Assembly: GCA_016844945.1 (NCBI GenBank)
Contig: JAERTJ010000100.1
Location: forward strand, 1-64,000
DNA from: Fidelibacterota bacterium
Lineage (GTDB): Bacteria; Fidelibacterota; UBA8477; JABMPR01
Length of the DNA stretch: 64,000 bases
Reading direction: 5' to 3'
This document shows positions 36,555-47,337 of the stretch, piece by piece (the first letter of the stretch is position 1; every line of letters starts with the position of its first letter). The position numbers and the translations under genes are program-made. Below the pieces are notes generated by a model. The model worked only from the letters and a program-made list of their open reading frames with translations. It made no database searches and was not told where the DNA came from.

Positions 36555-36908
36555 TTATTCGGGACTATCCTCATCAGGCATTTGATATTTTATAATATTA
36601 AACAGGTGGATAGAACTTTCAGTATCAATCTCTGTGAATTCAATCCCAAGACCACCTGATGTGTTCATATCTTGAGTAATGGAGCGAATTACTTTTCCAT
36701 TGGCACTGATAACGATATGCTGATTTCCAGATTCAAGATAAAGTTTTATAGTTCCGATTGTCCCTTCAGGAACAATATTCTCTGTTTCAAAGAATAGCCC
36801 ATTCATGCTGATGTCCTGAAGGTGTCTGGATCGAATCTGGTCGTCGGCGGTATCAAAGTGAACCTCAACATCAAATGGGACCCGTTCACGAGTTCTTTTA
36901 TTCAACAT
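36555..36908 (-). CDS. PilZ domain protein
   Basis: 117 residues, a single PilZ domain. The c-di-GMP binding signature is present as an arginine-rich RTRERVPF motif near residue 4, with DISMNGLFF (D-x-S-x2-G) at about residue 35. A beta-barrel region with VISANGKVIRSI follows. AAGGGG precedes the ATG. It lies 29 bases after cheR, which suggests that c-di-GMP reports into the chemosensory output; there is no diguanylate cyclase in the window. Target unknown. Confidence 0.88.
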   Translation of the reverse strand: MLNKRTRERVPFDVEVHFDTADDQIRSRHLQDISMNGLFFETENIVPEGTIGTIKLYLESGNQHIVISANGKVIRSITQDMNTSGGLGIEFTEIDTESSIHLFNIIKYQMPDEDSPE

Positions 36909-36937
36909 AGATTTAACCCCTTATTATAGAGATTCAT

Positions 36938-37771
36938 TTATTTAAGCGCATAAAATGTGGAACTCATATAGTTCATTTGTTGAAAGCGGTCAGTGAGCCC
37001 CATAAGGGATTCTGAAGCACCAATCATAAGCGAGCCACCTGGTTTTAACTGGTCCGCCAATTGTGAGTACATAACCTTCCGATTATCCATGCTAAAATAG
37101 ATCGCCACATTTCGTGCCAGAACGATATCAAATTTTGGCAGACCTAGCAAGGGTTTAAGGAGATTTCCTTTCCTGAATTGAGCCATGGCTCGAAGTTCAT
37201 CCCTGACTTTCCATTGATTCCCTTCGGGTGTAAAATATTTTTGAATCTGAGAGGCATTCATGCCCCTTTCAACTTCCACCTTACTATATCGACCTATACT
37301 TGCCTGGGCTACAGCTGCATCTGAGATATCAGTCCCTATGAGTGAAATATTCCATTTGCTGATATCAGGGATAATCTCACGCAGGACCATGGCTATGCTG
37401 TAGACTTCCTGGCCTGTTGAGCAGGCTGCACTCCATATACTTAAGGAAGGTCGCATGCCAGGGGTCAATTTCATTTGATCAATGTGATCTGGAATAATCT
37501 TGAATTTTAAGAGGTCAAAGGGGTTTTTATCACGAAAAAAATAGGTCTCGTTGGTCGTGATAGCATCAATAATGTTTTTTTCAACCCGTTTGGATAGATC
37601 GTTGCGAGCTTTGGTGTAAAGCTGGCTATAATTTTCACAATCCAGGATATCCAGGAGGGGACCAAGGCGACTTTCGACCAGATAAGCTTTAGTCTGATCC
37701 AGCACAATCCCTGTAAGATTGTTTACATAGGGGATAAATATTTTTAATTCACCTGGGGTAATTTTTTTCAT
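36938..37771 (-). CDS. cheR: chemotaxis methyltransferase CheR
   Basis: 277 residues. It methylates glutamates on chemoreceptors using S-adenosylmethionine. An N-terminal helical domain (about 1-80, ending TTNETYFFRD) precedes the Rossmann methyltransferase domain (about 95-277). The SAM-binding region is IWSAACSTGQEVYSIAM; DIVLARNVAIYF and GGSLMIGASESL are also conserved. None of the five receptors encoded here ends in an NWETF-type tether pentapeptide, so CheR should act without tethering. It is 20 bases after cheB. Confidence 0.95.
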   Translation of the reverse strand: MKKITPGELKIFIPYVNNLTGIVLDQTKAYLVESRLGPLLDILDCENYSQLYTKARNDLSKRVEKNIIDAITTNETYFFRDKNPFDLLKFKIIPDHIDQMKLTPGMRPSLSIWSAACSTGQEVYSIAMVLREIIPDISKWNISLIGTDISDAAVAQASIGRYSKVEVERGMNASQIQKYFTPEGNQWKVRDELRAMAQFRKGNLLKPLLGLPKFDIVLARNVAIYFSMDNRKVMYSQLADQLKPGGSLMIGASESLMGLTDRFQQMNYMSSTFYALK

Positions 37772-37791
37772 TAAAGGTAGTCTCTATCCCG

Positions 37792-38892
37792 CTATATGTT
37801 TGCCAGTATTTCACTGGCGATGTTTTCCAACGGGACCACCTGGTCTACAACTCCAGTTCTGATGGCTTCCATAGGCATACCGAAGACGGTACAGGATTGT
37901 TGATCTTGAGCGATGGTTTTACCACCCAGGCGTTTCAGTAAACGCATTCCGGTAGCACCATCTTTCCCCATCCCGGTCATGATAACCGAAAGAACATTCC
38001 CCCTATACAAATGTGAAAGGGATCTGAATAGATAATCTACTGAAGGTTTGCAATGGTTCTCAGGAGGGTCATCTGTGACGACGATAAATGTTTCACCACC
38101 TTCCTTCTTTACCTTCATCTGCTTACCACCTGGAGCGATATAGACGTTTCCAGCTGTAAGTTTCTGATTGTCTTCAGCTTCAAGAACATTCAAGGCGCTA
38201 CTTTTCGATAAGGAGTCCGCCAGGGCTTTGGTAAAGACAGGCGGCATATGCTGGACAATCAGCACCGGAAGTTTAAGCTTGCCAGGCAAGCGGGGTATGA
38301 CCTTGGTGAGAGCTTGCGGACCACCTGTTGAAATCCCAATTGCAATAACTTCAGGTTTGGTCTTGCCGGTGATTTTAGCCATTCGTTGGGCAATTGAGTC
38401 TGCAGGTGGTTTAACTGGCGGAGGTGGTGGTGGCTTAACATCTGCAATCGTCGTACGTCGTCCCAATGCCGACTGCACGTGAAATTTTGAAATTACTCCC
38501 CTCAGCACTGTTCTGAGTTGTTGCTGGATTTCCAATCGACTCGCTTCCATTGAGGAACGATCTGGTTTTGCGATAAAATCCAGTGCACCAGCCTGGAGGG
38601 CTTTCATCGTTGTTTTTGCACCTGCAGTTGTATGGGCACTGACCATGATGATAGCGAGATCTGGACTTAATTTTTTGAGGTGGGGAAGGGCTTCCAACCC
38701 GTCCATAACAGGCATTTCCAAATCCAGAGTAATCAAATCTGGTTTGAGCTGTTGGGCTTTGGATAAGGCGATTTCTCCGTTGGAAGCAGTTCCAACAACT
38801 TCAATCTCACTCTCTTCCGAGAGGATATCACTTAATATTCTGCGGTAGACAGCTGTATCATCAACAATCAGCGCTTTTAATTTTTGCCCCAA
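37792..38892 (-). CDS. cheB: chemotaxis response regulator methylesterase CheB
   Basis: 366 residues from TTG 38892. No ATG is available at the N-terminus; AAGGGAG six bases upstream of this TTG supports it over a TTG at 38898, which abuts the site. The receiver domain (1-120) has phospho-acceptor Asp57 in TLDLEMPVMDG. A proline-rich linker (PPPPPVKPP) leads to the methylesterase domain with catalytic Ser in GISTGGPQ, His in VQHMPP and Asp in MTGMGKDG. It removes receptor methyl groups or deamidates glutamines after CheA phosphorylation. The TAA of the upstream receptor gene overlaps its ribosome-binding site. Confidence 0.95.
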   Translation of the reverse strand: MGQKLKALIVDDTAVYRRILSDILSEESEIEVVGTASNGEIALSKAQQLKPDLITLDLEMPVMDGLEALPHLKKLSPDLAIIMVSAHTTAGAKTTMKALQAGALDFIAKPDRSSMEASRLEIQQQLRTVLRGVISKFHVQSALGRRTTIADVKPPPPPPVKPPADSIAQRMAKITGKTKPEVIAIGISTGGPQALTKVIPRLPGKLKLPVLIVQHMPPVFTKALADSLSKSSALNVLEAEDNQKLTAGNVYIAPGGKQMKVKKEGGETFIVVTDDPPENHCKPSVDYLFRSLSHLYRGNVLSVIMTGMGKDGATGMRLLKRLGGKTIAQDQQSCTVFGMPMEAIRTGVVDQVVPLENIASEILANI

Positions 38893-38903
38893 GTCCAACT
38901 CCC

Positions 38904-40583
38904 TTATTTATTACCTAGAAAGCTGGCTAGTTTAGTATCGACTTTGGTAATATGTTCATCCAGCCATGCCACACCAACTTTTGCCAGTTCTGCCAGAACA
39001 GCAGAATTATCTCCCTGCATCTTGAATCTAGATGAAATACCCTTAACTGCCGCTATGAAATCAACGTGAAGCTTTTTATGAGTCTCAAAATCAGGATACC
39101 CCATTTTCTCCATTTCCTGTTCTTCCTGGCTAAAATGGTACACCACATAATCTTCCAGGAAGGTAATATTCTCTTTCAATTCTGAATTGGACATTCCTTG
39201 TTCAACACCGGTGACCAGTACGTTCACCATACGATAAAGTTCGATATGTTGAATATCGATAAAGTTCTCGCCCGTTGTAAGGTCTGGAGTCCATTGTACG
39301 TCCAGCAGTTTGTGGGTATAAATACTGCCTAATAGCTGTTGGATTTCACTACTTATGGATTCAGATGACTTATTTATTTCACGTCCTGCAGTTTCGATTC
39401 CCTTACTTTCCATTTGAACCTTGATGACATTCTCAGCAACTTCTGTTGTGGCGGATGCAGCTTCGACAACAGCATTCATAACCGTTGCGACACCCTCATT
39501 TGCAGAAGAAATGTTTTGAGCAATATCCTGGGTCGTCACATTTTGTTCTTCTACTGCAGTAGCGATGGTGGTTACGATATCATTGGTTTCGTTCATCACC
39601 TCGCGAATATTCGCTATTTCACTCACAGTACTATCTGTAGACTCTCGAATTGCAAACACCTTTGCTCGGATTTCCTCAGTAGCACCACCTGACTGGCGGG
39701 CTAATTCTTTGACTTCATTGGCGACAACGGCAAAGCCCTTACCAGCTTCTCCAGCGCGAGCCGCTTCAATAGTTGCATTCAGGGCCAACAGTTTCGTCTG
39801 TTCAGCTATTTCTGTAATTGAGTCAATCACTTTGCCGATATCGTTGGCTGCCAACTCAAGCCCGGTAACCTTTTGGGTTGCTGACTCTACATTTGCGACT
39901 GCTGATGAAGCAATGACTCTGGCTCGTTCAGCACTCTGGGCGACTTCAGAAATTGCTTGTGTCATCATTGTGGTGGAGGACGAAACGGTTGCCATATTTT
40001 CTTTTGACTGTTCTGCTGAAGTTGAAATGTTTGACATGGTGACATTGAGTTCTTCAGAAGCAGCAGCTACAACACTGGCCTGGTCGCTCAGAGCATCAGC
40101 ACGTGTGGATAAATCCCTGGACAAGCCTTCCATTTTGATGGTGGTCTCTGCCAGTGATTTTGAACTGCTCTGGACTTCTTCTTGCGTCTCCATCCGTTCC
40201 TCAAGGCTTGAGGTCATATTCCTTGCATACTGTTTGATTAGCCTGGCGAGACGTCCAAATTCATCGTTATTGCTGTCATCAACAGTGCATTCAGCTGTAC
40301 GCCCATCTACAGTGGCTTCCATGGCACAAACCAGAGAGGTGAGTGGTTTAATCATGATCACCCGACCAGCTATTGAAGTAACTACACCGAGCATGATAAT
40401 ATTTAGTAAACCTACAAACCATATATAGCCCACCAGAGCTGAAACTTCATCTCCACCCATTTCCAGCAGGAAATAGCGCATGAGTGAAACCAATAGAACT
40501 GTTCCAATAGAGAGTGGGACCATGGCCCAGACCCCGATCTTGTAGAATACTGGAAGATCCCTCAAACGTGTACTTAGTGACAT
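38904..40583 (-). CDS. methyl-accepting chemotaxis protein with C-terminal hemerythrin domain
   Basis: 559 residues. Two membrane helices near residues 15-36 and 45-70 leave only a short periplasmic loop, then HAMP (about 70-125), a signalling hairpin (about 150-410, tip with [20 protein letters not shown]) and a C-terminal bacteriohemerythrin domain (426-559). All expected di-iron ligands are there: His446, His483 and Glu487, His502 and His506, His544 and Asp549. It should sense oxygen, redox or NO inside the cell and not a periplasmic ligand. GAGG precedes the ATG. It is a paralogue of the next gene, 21 bases away. Confidence 0.92.
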   Translation of the reverse strand: MSLSTRLRDLPVFYKIGVWAMVPLSIGTVLLVSLMRYFLLEMGGDEVSALVGYIWFVGLLNIIMLGVVTSIAGRVIMIKPLTSLVCAMEATVDGRTAECTVDDSNNDEFGRLARLIKQYARNMTSSLEERMETQEEVQSSSKSLAETTIKMEGLSRDLSTRADALSDQASVVAAASEELNVTMSNISTSAEQSKENMATVSSSTTMMTQAISEVAQSAERARVIASSAVANVESATQKVTGLELAANDIGKVIDSITEIAEQTKLLALNATIEAARAGEAGKGFAVVANEVKELARQSGGATEEIRAKVFAIRESTDSTVSEIANIREVMNETNDIVTTIATAVEEQNVTTQDIAQNISSANEGVATVMNAVVEAASATTEVAENVIKVQMESKGIETAGREINKSSESISSEIQQLLGSIYTHKLLDVQWTPDLTTGENFIDIQHIELYRMVNVLVTGVEQGMSNSELKENITFLEDYVVYHFSQEEQEMEKMGYPDFETHKKLHVDFIAAVKGISSRFKMQGDNSAVLAELAKVGVAWLDEHITKVDTKLASFLGNK

Positions 40584-40604
40584 TATATCCTCGTAATCAA
40601 TGTG

Positions 40605-42677
40605 TTAAGCCGCTTTTGATCTGAAAAAGACAGCCAGCTTTTTATCAACTTCAGTAATATGCTCATTTAACCATTTAAGGCCAACGTCAGCCAGCTCTTT
40701 CAGAACCACAGTGTTATCCCCTGTCATGGAAAATTTGGATGTAATGGAATCTACTGCTGCAATAAAATCAATATGCATTTGCTTATGTGCCTGGAACTCG
40801 GGGTAGTTGTACTTCTCCATTTCCTGTTCCTCCTGACTGAAATGGTAAATCACATATTCTTGCAGAAATTTGATGTTGTCTTGCAATTCTTTATTTGACA
40901 TACCTTCATTTAGACCTCGAACAATGACATTCATCATTCTGAACAATTCGATATGCTGATTATCAATAAAATTTTCACCGACAGCCAGATCCGGCACCCA
41001 TTGGATTTCCTCAGTTTTAACGGAGTACATATTTTTTAGTAAATCTGAGATATCAGAGCGAATGCTTCCCGTGGTTTTATTAAGGGTTGCACTTTCTTGT
41101 CTAACCTCAGCACTTTCATTTTTCATTCTAGAAATATTTTCTGCAACTTCACCGGTGGATGTGGCTGCATTCATGACTGCATCCATGACTACACCTACAC
41201 CATCATTGGCTGAGTTTATATTTTTGGCTATATCCTGGGTGGTGACACTTTGCTCTTCAACGGCGGTGGCAATGGTATTAACAATATCACTAGTTTCGTT
41301 GATTACCTCACGGATGTTTCCAATTTCATTCACTGTGCTGTCTGTGGAACTTCTTATGGCGTTGACCTTTTGTCGAATCTCTTCAGTAGCATTTCCAGTT
41401 TGACGGGCTAACTCTTTCACTTCGTTCGCTACAACAGCAAATCCCTTTCCTGCTTCTCCGGCACGAGCGGCTTCAATCGTTGCATTCAGAGCTAACAATT
41501 TTGTCTGTTCTGCGATCTCGGTGATTGAATCAATGACCTGTCTGATGCCCTTGGCAGCCAACTCAAGGCCATTGACCTTTTCTGTTGCAGATTCTACGTT
41601 GTGGACTGCATTAGAGGCAATATGTCTTGCTCTTTCAGCATTTTGAGCCACTTCGTCGATTGCTGAAGTCATCAATTCTGTTGAAGAAGCAACGGTTGCC
41701 ATATTTTCGCGTGACTGACTGGCTGAATCAGATATATCTGTCATTGTTGTATTGAGGGTTTGCGCCGCTGCCTCAACAACGTTTGATTGGCTAAGCAATT
41801 CTTTGGATCCCTGGCGTAATCTGTCTGAAACATTTCCAAGCACGATTGTGTTCTCTGTCAGCGATTTCGAATTTTGCTGAATGTGAGTTTGAACATCTCT
41901 TTGCTGGTCAAGTTTGACACTAATTTCCTTTGCCATGTGATGAAGGGAGTCACATAATGCACCAAACTCATCTGTCGTCTCAATGGTTATTTCGCTATTG
42001 AATTCACCCGAAGCGATGGACTTGTTGTAGGTCATTAGTTTGGCAAGATTTGAGAAAATCTTACTGACGACCAGGAATGCAACACCCAGAATAAGTACAG
42101 CAATACCAGCGAGGATGACGAGATTTCTTTTGTAATTGGCAACTGCCTGCTCACCCTGCAATTGTAGGATGCTGACTGCCTTGTTGGCTTCTTTCAAAAG
42201 ATTGGTGCTATTCTCAAGTAACCAATTCATTGCCGGCTCTTGCTCATCACGTGTCTTAAGAACCAGGTCTGCCTGTTTTTGATAACTCGCCCACAGATTG
42301 TCAACTTTTTGCAACTGAGCCCTCAATGATTCGGAAGCAGCAGGAAGTTCTCTATACTCACTGGTTTCCAGGTTTAGACTTAAGGGGACGGATCCGCCTT
42401 TAAGCAGGGCGTTCAGGCTGACATCAAAGACTTGCATTGAGTTTTGTGCTGCATCTCTTGCAGATTCAACCTCTAATGTATTAAATGTGAGGATCTCTTT
42501 GGTCATTTTTTGGGAGAGCATGCGTTGTCGACCTGCAATGTTGATCCTGACACCTTCATCACTTTGGTTCACAAGCAATAGAATTGTGCTGGTAAACATA
42601 ATGATGGCTATTGGTAAAAGACTACCTAGTACGATCCCGAGCTTCGTTCGAATAGGTAAATTGTGTATGAAATTCAT
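40605..42677 (-). CDS. methyl-accepting chemotaxis protein with PilJ/NarX-like sensor domain and C-terminal hemerythrin domain
   Basis: 690 residues. TM1 is at about 12-35. The periplasmic domain (about 36-188) carries [14 protein letters not shown], the signature of PilJ/NarX-type four-helix sensors, in NarX used for nitrate/nitrite. TM2 is at about 190-212, with HAMP at 213-265. The signalling hairpin runs to about 540 and shares [20 protein letters not shown] with the other receptors. A hemerythrin domain (about 557-690) has the H...HxxxE...HxxxH...HxxxxD ligand series. It can therefore combine a periplasmic input with an intracellular di-iron oxygen/redox input. Function of the combination is inferred. 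Confidence 0.9.
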   Translation of the reverse strand: MNFIHNLPIRTKLGIVLGSLLPIAIIMFTSTILLLVNQSDEGVRINIAGRQRMLSQKMTKEILTFNTLEVESARDAAQNSMQVFDVSLNALLKGGSVPLSLNLETSEYRELPAASESLRAQLQKVDNLWASYQKQADLVLKTRDEQEPAMNWLLENSTNLLKEANKAVSILQLQGEQAVANYKRNLVILAGIAVLILGVAFLVVSKIFSNLAKLMTYNKSIASGEFNSEITIETTDEFGALCDSLHHMAKEISVKLDQQRDVQTHIQQNSKSLTENTIVLGNVSDRLRQGSKELLSQSNVVEAAAQTLNTTMTDISDSASQSRENMATVASSTELMTSAIDEVAQNAERARHIASNAVHNVESATEKVNGLELAAKGIRQVIDSITEIAEQTKLLALNATIEAARAGEAGKGFAVVANEVKELARQTGNATEEIRQKVNAIRSSTDSTVNEIGNIREVINETSDIVNTIATAVEEQSVTTQDIAKNINSANDGVGVVMDAVMNAATSTGEVAENISRMKNESAEVRQESATLNKTTGSIRSDISDLLKNMYSVKTEEIQWVPDLAVGENFIDNQHIELFRMMNVIVRGLNEGMSNKELQDNIKFLQEYVIYHFSQEEQEMEKYNYPEFQAHKQMHIDFIAAVDSITSKFSMTGDNTVVLKELADVGLKWLNEHITEVDKKLAVFFRSKAA

Positions 42678-42813
42678 GATGAGTATCCCAGTTTAGTGTG
42701 TGGCAGATAGTGCCATTCATCCTGCAAACGTAGTCGATAAGTTTTAGTTACTTATTGAGGGCGTTTGTCTGTACCCCGATAGATATGGAATTACCTGTAT
42801 AATTGTTTCCTTT

Positions 42814-44439
42814 TTAGGTGTTTAGTCGGGAGGCCATGTCTGTTAGCTGGTTCCCCGTTTCAGTTAGTGTCGTTGTTGTACTATTTAGGTCTTCACCCTT
42901 TTGCTTTATTTTAACGATGTCTGTATTTACCTCAGAAATGTTTGCTGTTATCTCCCGAGCTACCTGGGTTGCTTGGGTCACACTATTTACTACCTCATCC
43001 ATCCCTGAAGTGGCAGACACAATGTTACCAGCAATATCTTGTGTTGTCACACTCTGCTCTTCTACTGCTGTAGCAATAGTGTTTACAATATCATTGACTC
43101 TATCCATGACAGATGAAATTGACTTTATTTCTGAGACCGTATCATCTGTGCCAGATTGAATGGCGGCAATTTTTAATGATATATCTGCAGTTGCATCGTT
43201 TGTCTGCTTGGCTAATTCTTTGACCTCATTGGCAACCACTGCGAATCCTTTTCCGGCTTCACCTGCCCGTGCAGCCTCGATTGTAGCATTGAGAGCCAAC
43301 AGTTTGGTCTGTTCAGCAATCTCAACTATGGTTTCAGTAACTTTACTGATTTCCCTGGCAGCAACCCCCAGGTTATCCACACGACCACTTGCCTTCGATA
43401 CATTGCTCACTGCCTCAGCTGTTATTTCCCTGGCTTGTTCAGCATTTTCCGCTATTTCTGCAACTGTGGCAGTCATCTCCTCAGTTGAGCTGGCAACAGA
43501 ATTCATGTTCTGTTGAGAGTTCTGAGAGTTCTGGGTGATAGTATCCATGTTGGAACTCATTTCTGCGGCTGCTGATGCAACCATATCAGACTGAGTAGCA
43601 ATGTTTGAGGAACCTGAAGAAATATCCTGTGATACAGTAACCAGTCCAGTCACGATACTTGAAAGTTGAGTGGTTCCATCCTGAACGCCATGTTGAATTT
43701 CTCTCTGGTTTTGTTCATTATCCTGAAGCTTTTCAACAAAGGTATTGAACCAGATAGACAGTTCACCAACTTCATCCTGGGATGAAACTTTCAGCCGCTT
43801 ACTCAGGTCCCCTTCACCCTGAGCTATATCTTTTATCATATCACCTACATTTGAAATGGCACCGGAAATATTTTTACCCACCAAAAAAGCCAAAACTATG
43901 GTAGTTCCCAGCGCAATGAGAGCGATCAACAAAGAGGACATGGTGTTGGCAGATGACTCCTCATTCAGAAAAGCCTTTGAGAAGTGAATCTCAACATAAC
44001 CGACTATTTCTTTTTCAGAATCATGCATGGGTGACCAAACCAGTAAGTAATCATCAAGATCATCAATACTCACTTCAGTCACTTTATTAGCCTGAATACC
44101 ACTTGTTTTTGACTTAAAGAGCTCCCTGAGTAATGCGCCTTCAGTGTCCCAAATTCGGACATTTAGAATGGCTGCGTTATTCTCTTGATCATCGCTTTTC
44201 AGGAGTGCCAAGGTTTCATCCAGGGATGCTCCATCATCAAGAAACATCATCTGCATACCAACGGACAGGTTCTCAGCAAGTAGTCCACCTACAAATTGAG
44301 CATCTTTTGTGAGAATATCTTTGCCTAACTGCTTAGCCTGGGAAGGAGCATAAAAAGCCAGCAGTAGGCTGAGTACTACACCAACACCTGCGACAAGAAT
44401 TAGGATTTTATTCCTAATAGATAACGATTTAAAATCCAT
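42814..44439 (-). CDS. methyl-accepting chemotaxis protein with YfiN-like periplasmic domain
   Basis: 541 residues. TM1 is at about 12-30 and a roughly 130-residue periplasmic domain follows, beginning AKQLGKDILTKDAQFVGGLL with VRIWDTEGALLRELF. TM2 is at about 163-185, then HAMP (about 186-240) and a signalling hairpin with the standard [20 protein letters not shown] tip. The periplasmic domain resembles the CHASE8-type domain of diguanylate cyclase YfiN in size and layout (AENL followed by a strand with WDTEG); this is a by-eye assignment. The gene is 10 bases downstream of a YfiR-like gene, so the two should act as receptor and periplasmic partner. No NWETF tail. Confidence 0.9.
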   Translation of the reverse strand: MDFKSLSIRNKILILVAGVGVVLSLLLAFYAPSQAKQLGKDILTKDAQFVGGLLAENLSVGMQMMFLDDGASLDETLALLKSDDQENNAAILNVRIWDTEGALLRELFKSKTSGIQANKVTEVSIDDLDDYLLVWSPMHDSEKEIVGYVEIHFSKAFLNEESSANTMSSLLIALIALGTTIVLAFLVGKNISGAISNVGDMIKDIAQGEGDLSKRLKVSSQDEVGELSIWFNTFVEKLQDNEQNQREIQHGVQDGTTQLSSIVTGLVTVSQDISSGSSNIATQSDMVASAAAEMSSNMDTITQNSQNSQQNMNSVASSTEEMTATVAEIAENAEQAREITAEAVSNVSKASGRVDNLGVAAREISKVTETIVEIAEQTKLLALNATIEAARAGEAGKGFAVVANEVKELAKQTNDATADISLKIAAIQSGTDDTVSEIKSISSVMDRVNDIVNTIATAVEEQSVTTQDIAGNIVSATSGMDEVVNSVTQATQVAREITANISEVNTDIVKIKQKGEDLNSTTTTLTETGNQLTDMASRLNT

Positions 44440-44449
44440 GAGGGGTATC

Positions 44450-44950
44450 CTATTTCACCGTTCTGGCAACTTTCATAATGGCTGGGTTCCAGTTAAGCTC
44501 CTCATCAATCGAGGAACTTAAGTTGAGGACGATTCGGGTCTTTAACCTTTCGATACCAAGACCCAGGGTAACACCTTCCCAAACCAGACCAGGGGAGTGT
44601 GTGACACTCAGAACATTATTATCGCGCGAATACTTAATGGATTCTGCAACCCTTGTTGGGTTTCCTATAAATAGGATGTTGGGTTTATCGGCAGGAAGTG
44701 TCGAACCTTCTTCAACTTTCATCAAAACTGATTTACCAATTTTTTTCCCGATCGATTTTGTTAATTCTTGAGCGATTGCCGGATTGTCGAGGACGTATAT
44801 TGTAACGTCTCCACCCCCGGCAATCCCCTTTTCCCATGCCCCAACTTTTAAGCAATATTCCGCAGCGATATCTGCACTTGCATCAGCCAGTTGAGACAGC
44901 CCGGGGATGCTGAACAGCATGAGAATGATGTTTATTGTTAATAATTTCAT
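44450..44950 (-). CDS. YfiR-like periplasmic protein (DUF4154)
   Basis: 166 residues with a signal peptide (MKLLTINIILMLFSIPGLSQ) and a YfiR-type fold: an early helix (IAAEYCLKVGAWEKG), DVTIYVLDNPAIAQEL, NILFIGNPTRV, NNVLSVTHSPGLV and the C-terminal strand RIVLNLSSSIDEELNW...ILKVA-like MKVART. In Pseudomonas YfiR is a periplasmic inhibitor of diguanylate cyclase YfiN and responds to redox or envelope stress. Here it is followed by a chemoreceptor and no GGDEF protein is nearby. It has one Cys after the leader, fewer than Pseudomonas YfiR. Assignment is by pattern only; partner role inferred from the 10-base gap. Confidence 0.75.
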   Translation of the reverse strand: MKLLTINIILMLFSIPGLSQLADASADIAAEYCLKVGAWEKGIAGGGDVTIYVLDNPAIAQELTKSIGKKIGKSVLMKVEEGSTLPADKPNILFIGNPTRVAESIKYSRDNNVLSVTHSPGLVWEGVTLGLGIERLKTRIVLNLSSSIDEELNWNPAIMKVARTVK

Positions 44951-45007
44951 TTTGTATTTATCTTTATTTTTTAATGTTAAAGTTCCATTATTTTTGATTC
45001 AAATACC

Positions 45008-47272
45008 TCAAGTATCTAATTGACCCGCCATTTCAGTTAACTGTTCTCCAGTTTCTGTAATCATGGTGGTCGTGCTGGTCAAATCATCACCTTTCTGCTT
45101 GATGGTGTCGATGTCCTTATTCACAGCAGTAATATTGGTCGTGATTTCCCTTGCAGCCATGGCAGCTTGCGAAACATTGTTGACAACATCTGTCATTCCA
45201 GATGTAGCACTACCAATATTACCAGCAATATCCTGTGTTGTGACATTCTGCTCTTCAACTGCAGTTGCTATTGTGTTGACAATATCATTCACCCGATCAA
45301 TGACAGCTGTGATGGATGCAATCTCATCAACAGTGCTGTCTGTACCCGCTTGAATAGCTTCGATTTTGTGACTGATATCTGCAGTTGCATTATTCGTCTG
45401 ACTGGCTAATTCTTTTACTTCGTTGGCAACAACAGCAAAACCTTTCCCGGCTTCACCGGCTCTGGCCGCTTCTATCGTTGCATTAAGCGCTAAGAGTTTA
45501 GTCTGTTCAGCGATCTCGATGATTGTGTCAGTAACCTTGCTGATTTCCTTAGCGGCAGACCCAAGGTTATCCACTTTAGATGAAGCCGAAGCTACATTCT
45601 GCACGGCTTCTGCAGTAATCTCGCGTGCCTGTTCTGCATTCTGAGCTATCTCGCTGACGGTTGATGTCATCTCCTCTGTAGCACCTGCAACAGAGTTCAG
45701 GTTGTCCTGAGATGACTGGGAAGTAGTGGCAATGGATTCCATATTGGTACTCATCTGTTCAGCTGCAGCGGCTACCATATTGGATTGTTCAGAAATGTTT
45801 GCTGAACTTTCTGATACATCTTTAGCTACATACCCCAGTTCATGAACAATGGAAGCAAGTTGTTGTGTCCCACTCTGTACACCACTTTGAATCTCACGCT
45901 GATTTTCAGCTTCCTTTTCCAGGTTGCCCACAAAACTGTTGAACCATTTTGAAAGTGCCCCAACTTCATCATGATTCTGAATAATCAAGCGTTTTGAGAG
46001 ATCAGCATCTCCAGTTGCAATTTCCTTCATGAACTTTGCTGCAATGGTGATGGGTTTAGTAATGCGTTTACCCAACATAAAGGCTATGGCTACCATTACA
46101 GCAACGATCAAGAGACCGGTCACGAGTGTGCTTCTTACAATACTGGTTACAGCCTCTGAAACTTCATTTCTAGCTGAATCATAATCATCCACATAGGTCC
46201 CAGCACCAATGACCCAATCCCAGGGTTCATAGTAAACCAACCCTGCAATTTTCATCCGAGATTCTGATTCACCCTTATTTTGCCAGGGGTAATATTCATA
46301 ATCGACCTGACCCTTTTCCAGAACGACAGCCTTCTTGATCATATCATCGATAAATAACCGGCCTGTTGCATCTTTGGCTCCAACAATATTCTCACCATCA
46401 CGAGCTCCACCTTTAGAGACGATGTAATCACCGCGGATACTTCCGGACCCCCCCAGAACGAATACGTAACCGCTTTTTCCAACTAAAATGTCATAGATGG
46501 GATTACGCAGGGATTGAATGGCTTCCTGTTTGATGCCAACATAAAGAATTCCAATGATATCACCGGCTGCGTTTTTGATGGGCTCATAGGCTGTGAGATA
46601 CCATGCATTCACTACATAAGCACGTCCCCTGAAGGTTTCACCACGCATGACGGTTGAGATTACGGGATTAGGCTTGCCATCAGGGTTTGTGGCTGGAATG
46701 AAAGTGCCAATTGCACGTTTTCCATCGAGTTTTTCAACATTTGTTGCAATGCGCAACATATCTCCAGCTTCATTCATACGCTGAAAAATGGTGCATGTCC
46801 CACCCACCAGGTCCTGAACCGCATCCACTACTGGTGTGACTTGATCAAACTCCTTGTTGGGTTGAATTCTATTTGGACCCAGGTAAAAGCGAGGTAAAGA
46901 CAATTCACTGGCAGCTTTCGTATACTGATTGATAGCTGGCCAGGTCTGAGTATAGCGGGTTGAGGTATAGACACGTCCGGCTTCATTCAATACTTTGCGC
47001 GCAACGTTTAAATCGCTATTCAACTTGGTTTGAATCGCCTCATTCGTCGCTTCACACATACCATAAACATCCTTACTGATTCTGGCAGTGGACTCTTTTA
47101 TAAGGACGTTGATTTCTTCCTGGACATGATCCTCGGTGCTGGATTTTCTCATTAAGGTATTGAAGCTCAATGTTCCTGCTGTTAACAAGGTGGCAAGAAC
47201 AGTTAGCGCAATAATCTTTTGCGTTAATGTGAGTTTATTGAGTAAGCCTACAGATTTGTCTTTTTTACCCAT
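45008..47272 (-). CDS. methyl-accepting chemotaxis protein with Cache-type periplasmic sensor
   Basis: 754 residues. TM1 is at about 18-38. A large periplasmic region (about 40-380) is of Cache_3-Cache_2 type with [26 protein letters not shown] and [17 protein letters not shown]2 is at about 385-408. HAMP and the signalling hairpin (tip [20 protein letters not shown]) follow, ending [12 protein letters not shown] small organic ligand is likely but not predictable. AAGGAGATAATT precedes the ATG. It is 65 bases after the preceding receptor gene. Confidence 0.93.
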   Translation of the reverse strand: MGKKDKSVGLLNKLTLTQKIIALTVLATLLTAGTLSFNTLMRKSSTEDHVQEEINVLIKESTARISKDVYGMCEATNEAIQTKLNSDLNVARKVLNEAGRVYTSTRYTQTWPAINQYTKAASELSLPRFYLGPNRIQPNKEFDQVTPVVDAVQDLVGGTCTIFQRMNEAGDMLRIATNVEKLDGKRAIGTFIPATNPDGKPNPVISTVMRGETFRGRAYVVNAWYLTAYEPIKNAAGDIIGILYVGIKQEAIQSLRNPIYDILVGKSGYVFVLGGSGSIRGDYIVSKGGARDGENIVGAKDATGRLFIDDMIKKAVVLEKGQVDYEYYPWQNKGESESRMKIAGLVYYEPWDWVIGAGTYVDDYDSARNEVSEAVTSIVRSTLVTGLLIVAVMVAIAFMLGKRITKPITIAAKFMKEIATGDADLSKRLIIQNHDEVGALSKWFNSFVGNLEKEAENQREIQSGVQSGTQQLASIVHELGYVAKDVSESSANISEQSNMVAAAAEQMSTNMESIATTSQSSQDNLNSVAGATEEMTSTVSEIAQNAEQAREITAEAVQNVASASSKVDNLGSAAKEISKVTDTIIEIAEQTKLLALNATIEAARAGEAGKGFAVVANEVKELASQTNNATADISHKIEAIQAGTDSTVDEIASITAVIDRVNDIVNTIATAVEEQNVTTQDIAGNIGSATSGMTDVVNNVSQAAMAAREITTNITAVNKDIDTIKQKGDDLTSTTTMITETGEQLTEMAGQLDT

Positions 47273-47337
47273 AATTATCTCCTTTTTTTCCCACCCGGTT
47301 TACCCCCAAGCGTCTACCTCAGACGCTGATTTGAATA

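Noticed and set aside
39565-40428. Long open plus-strand frame (287 codons) opposite the first hemerythrin chemoreceptor.
   Set aside because: It is a shadow of the receptor's repetitive Ala/Ser/Glu/Thr codons; similar open frames occur opposite every receptor, with no own ribosome-binding site or family match.
42701-42715. TGGCA-N5-TGCCA dyad considered as a sigma-54 promoter before the PilJ-type receptor.
   Set aside because: The GG to GC spacing is 8 and not the required 10 bases, and no TTGCA -12 element is present; the short dyad alone is weak.
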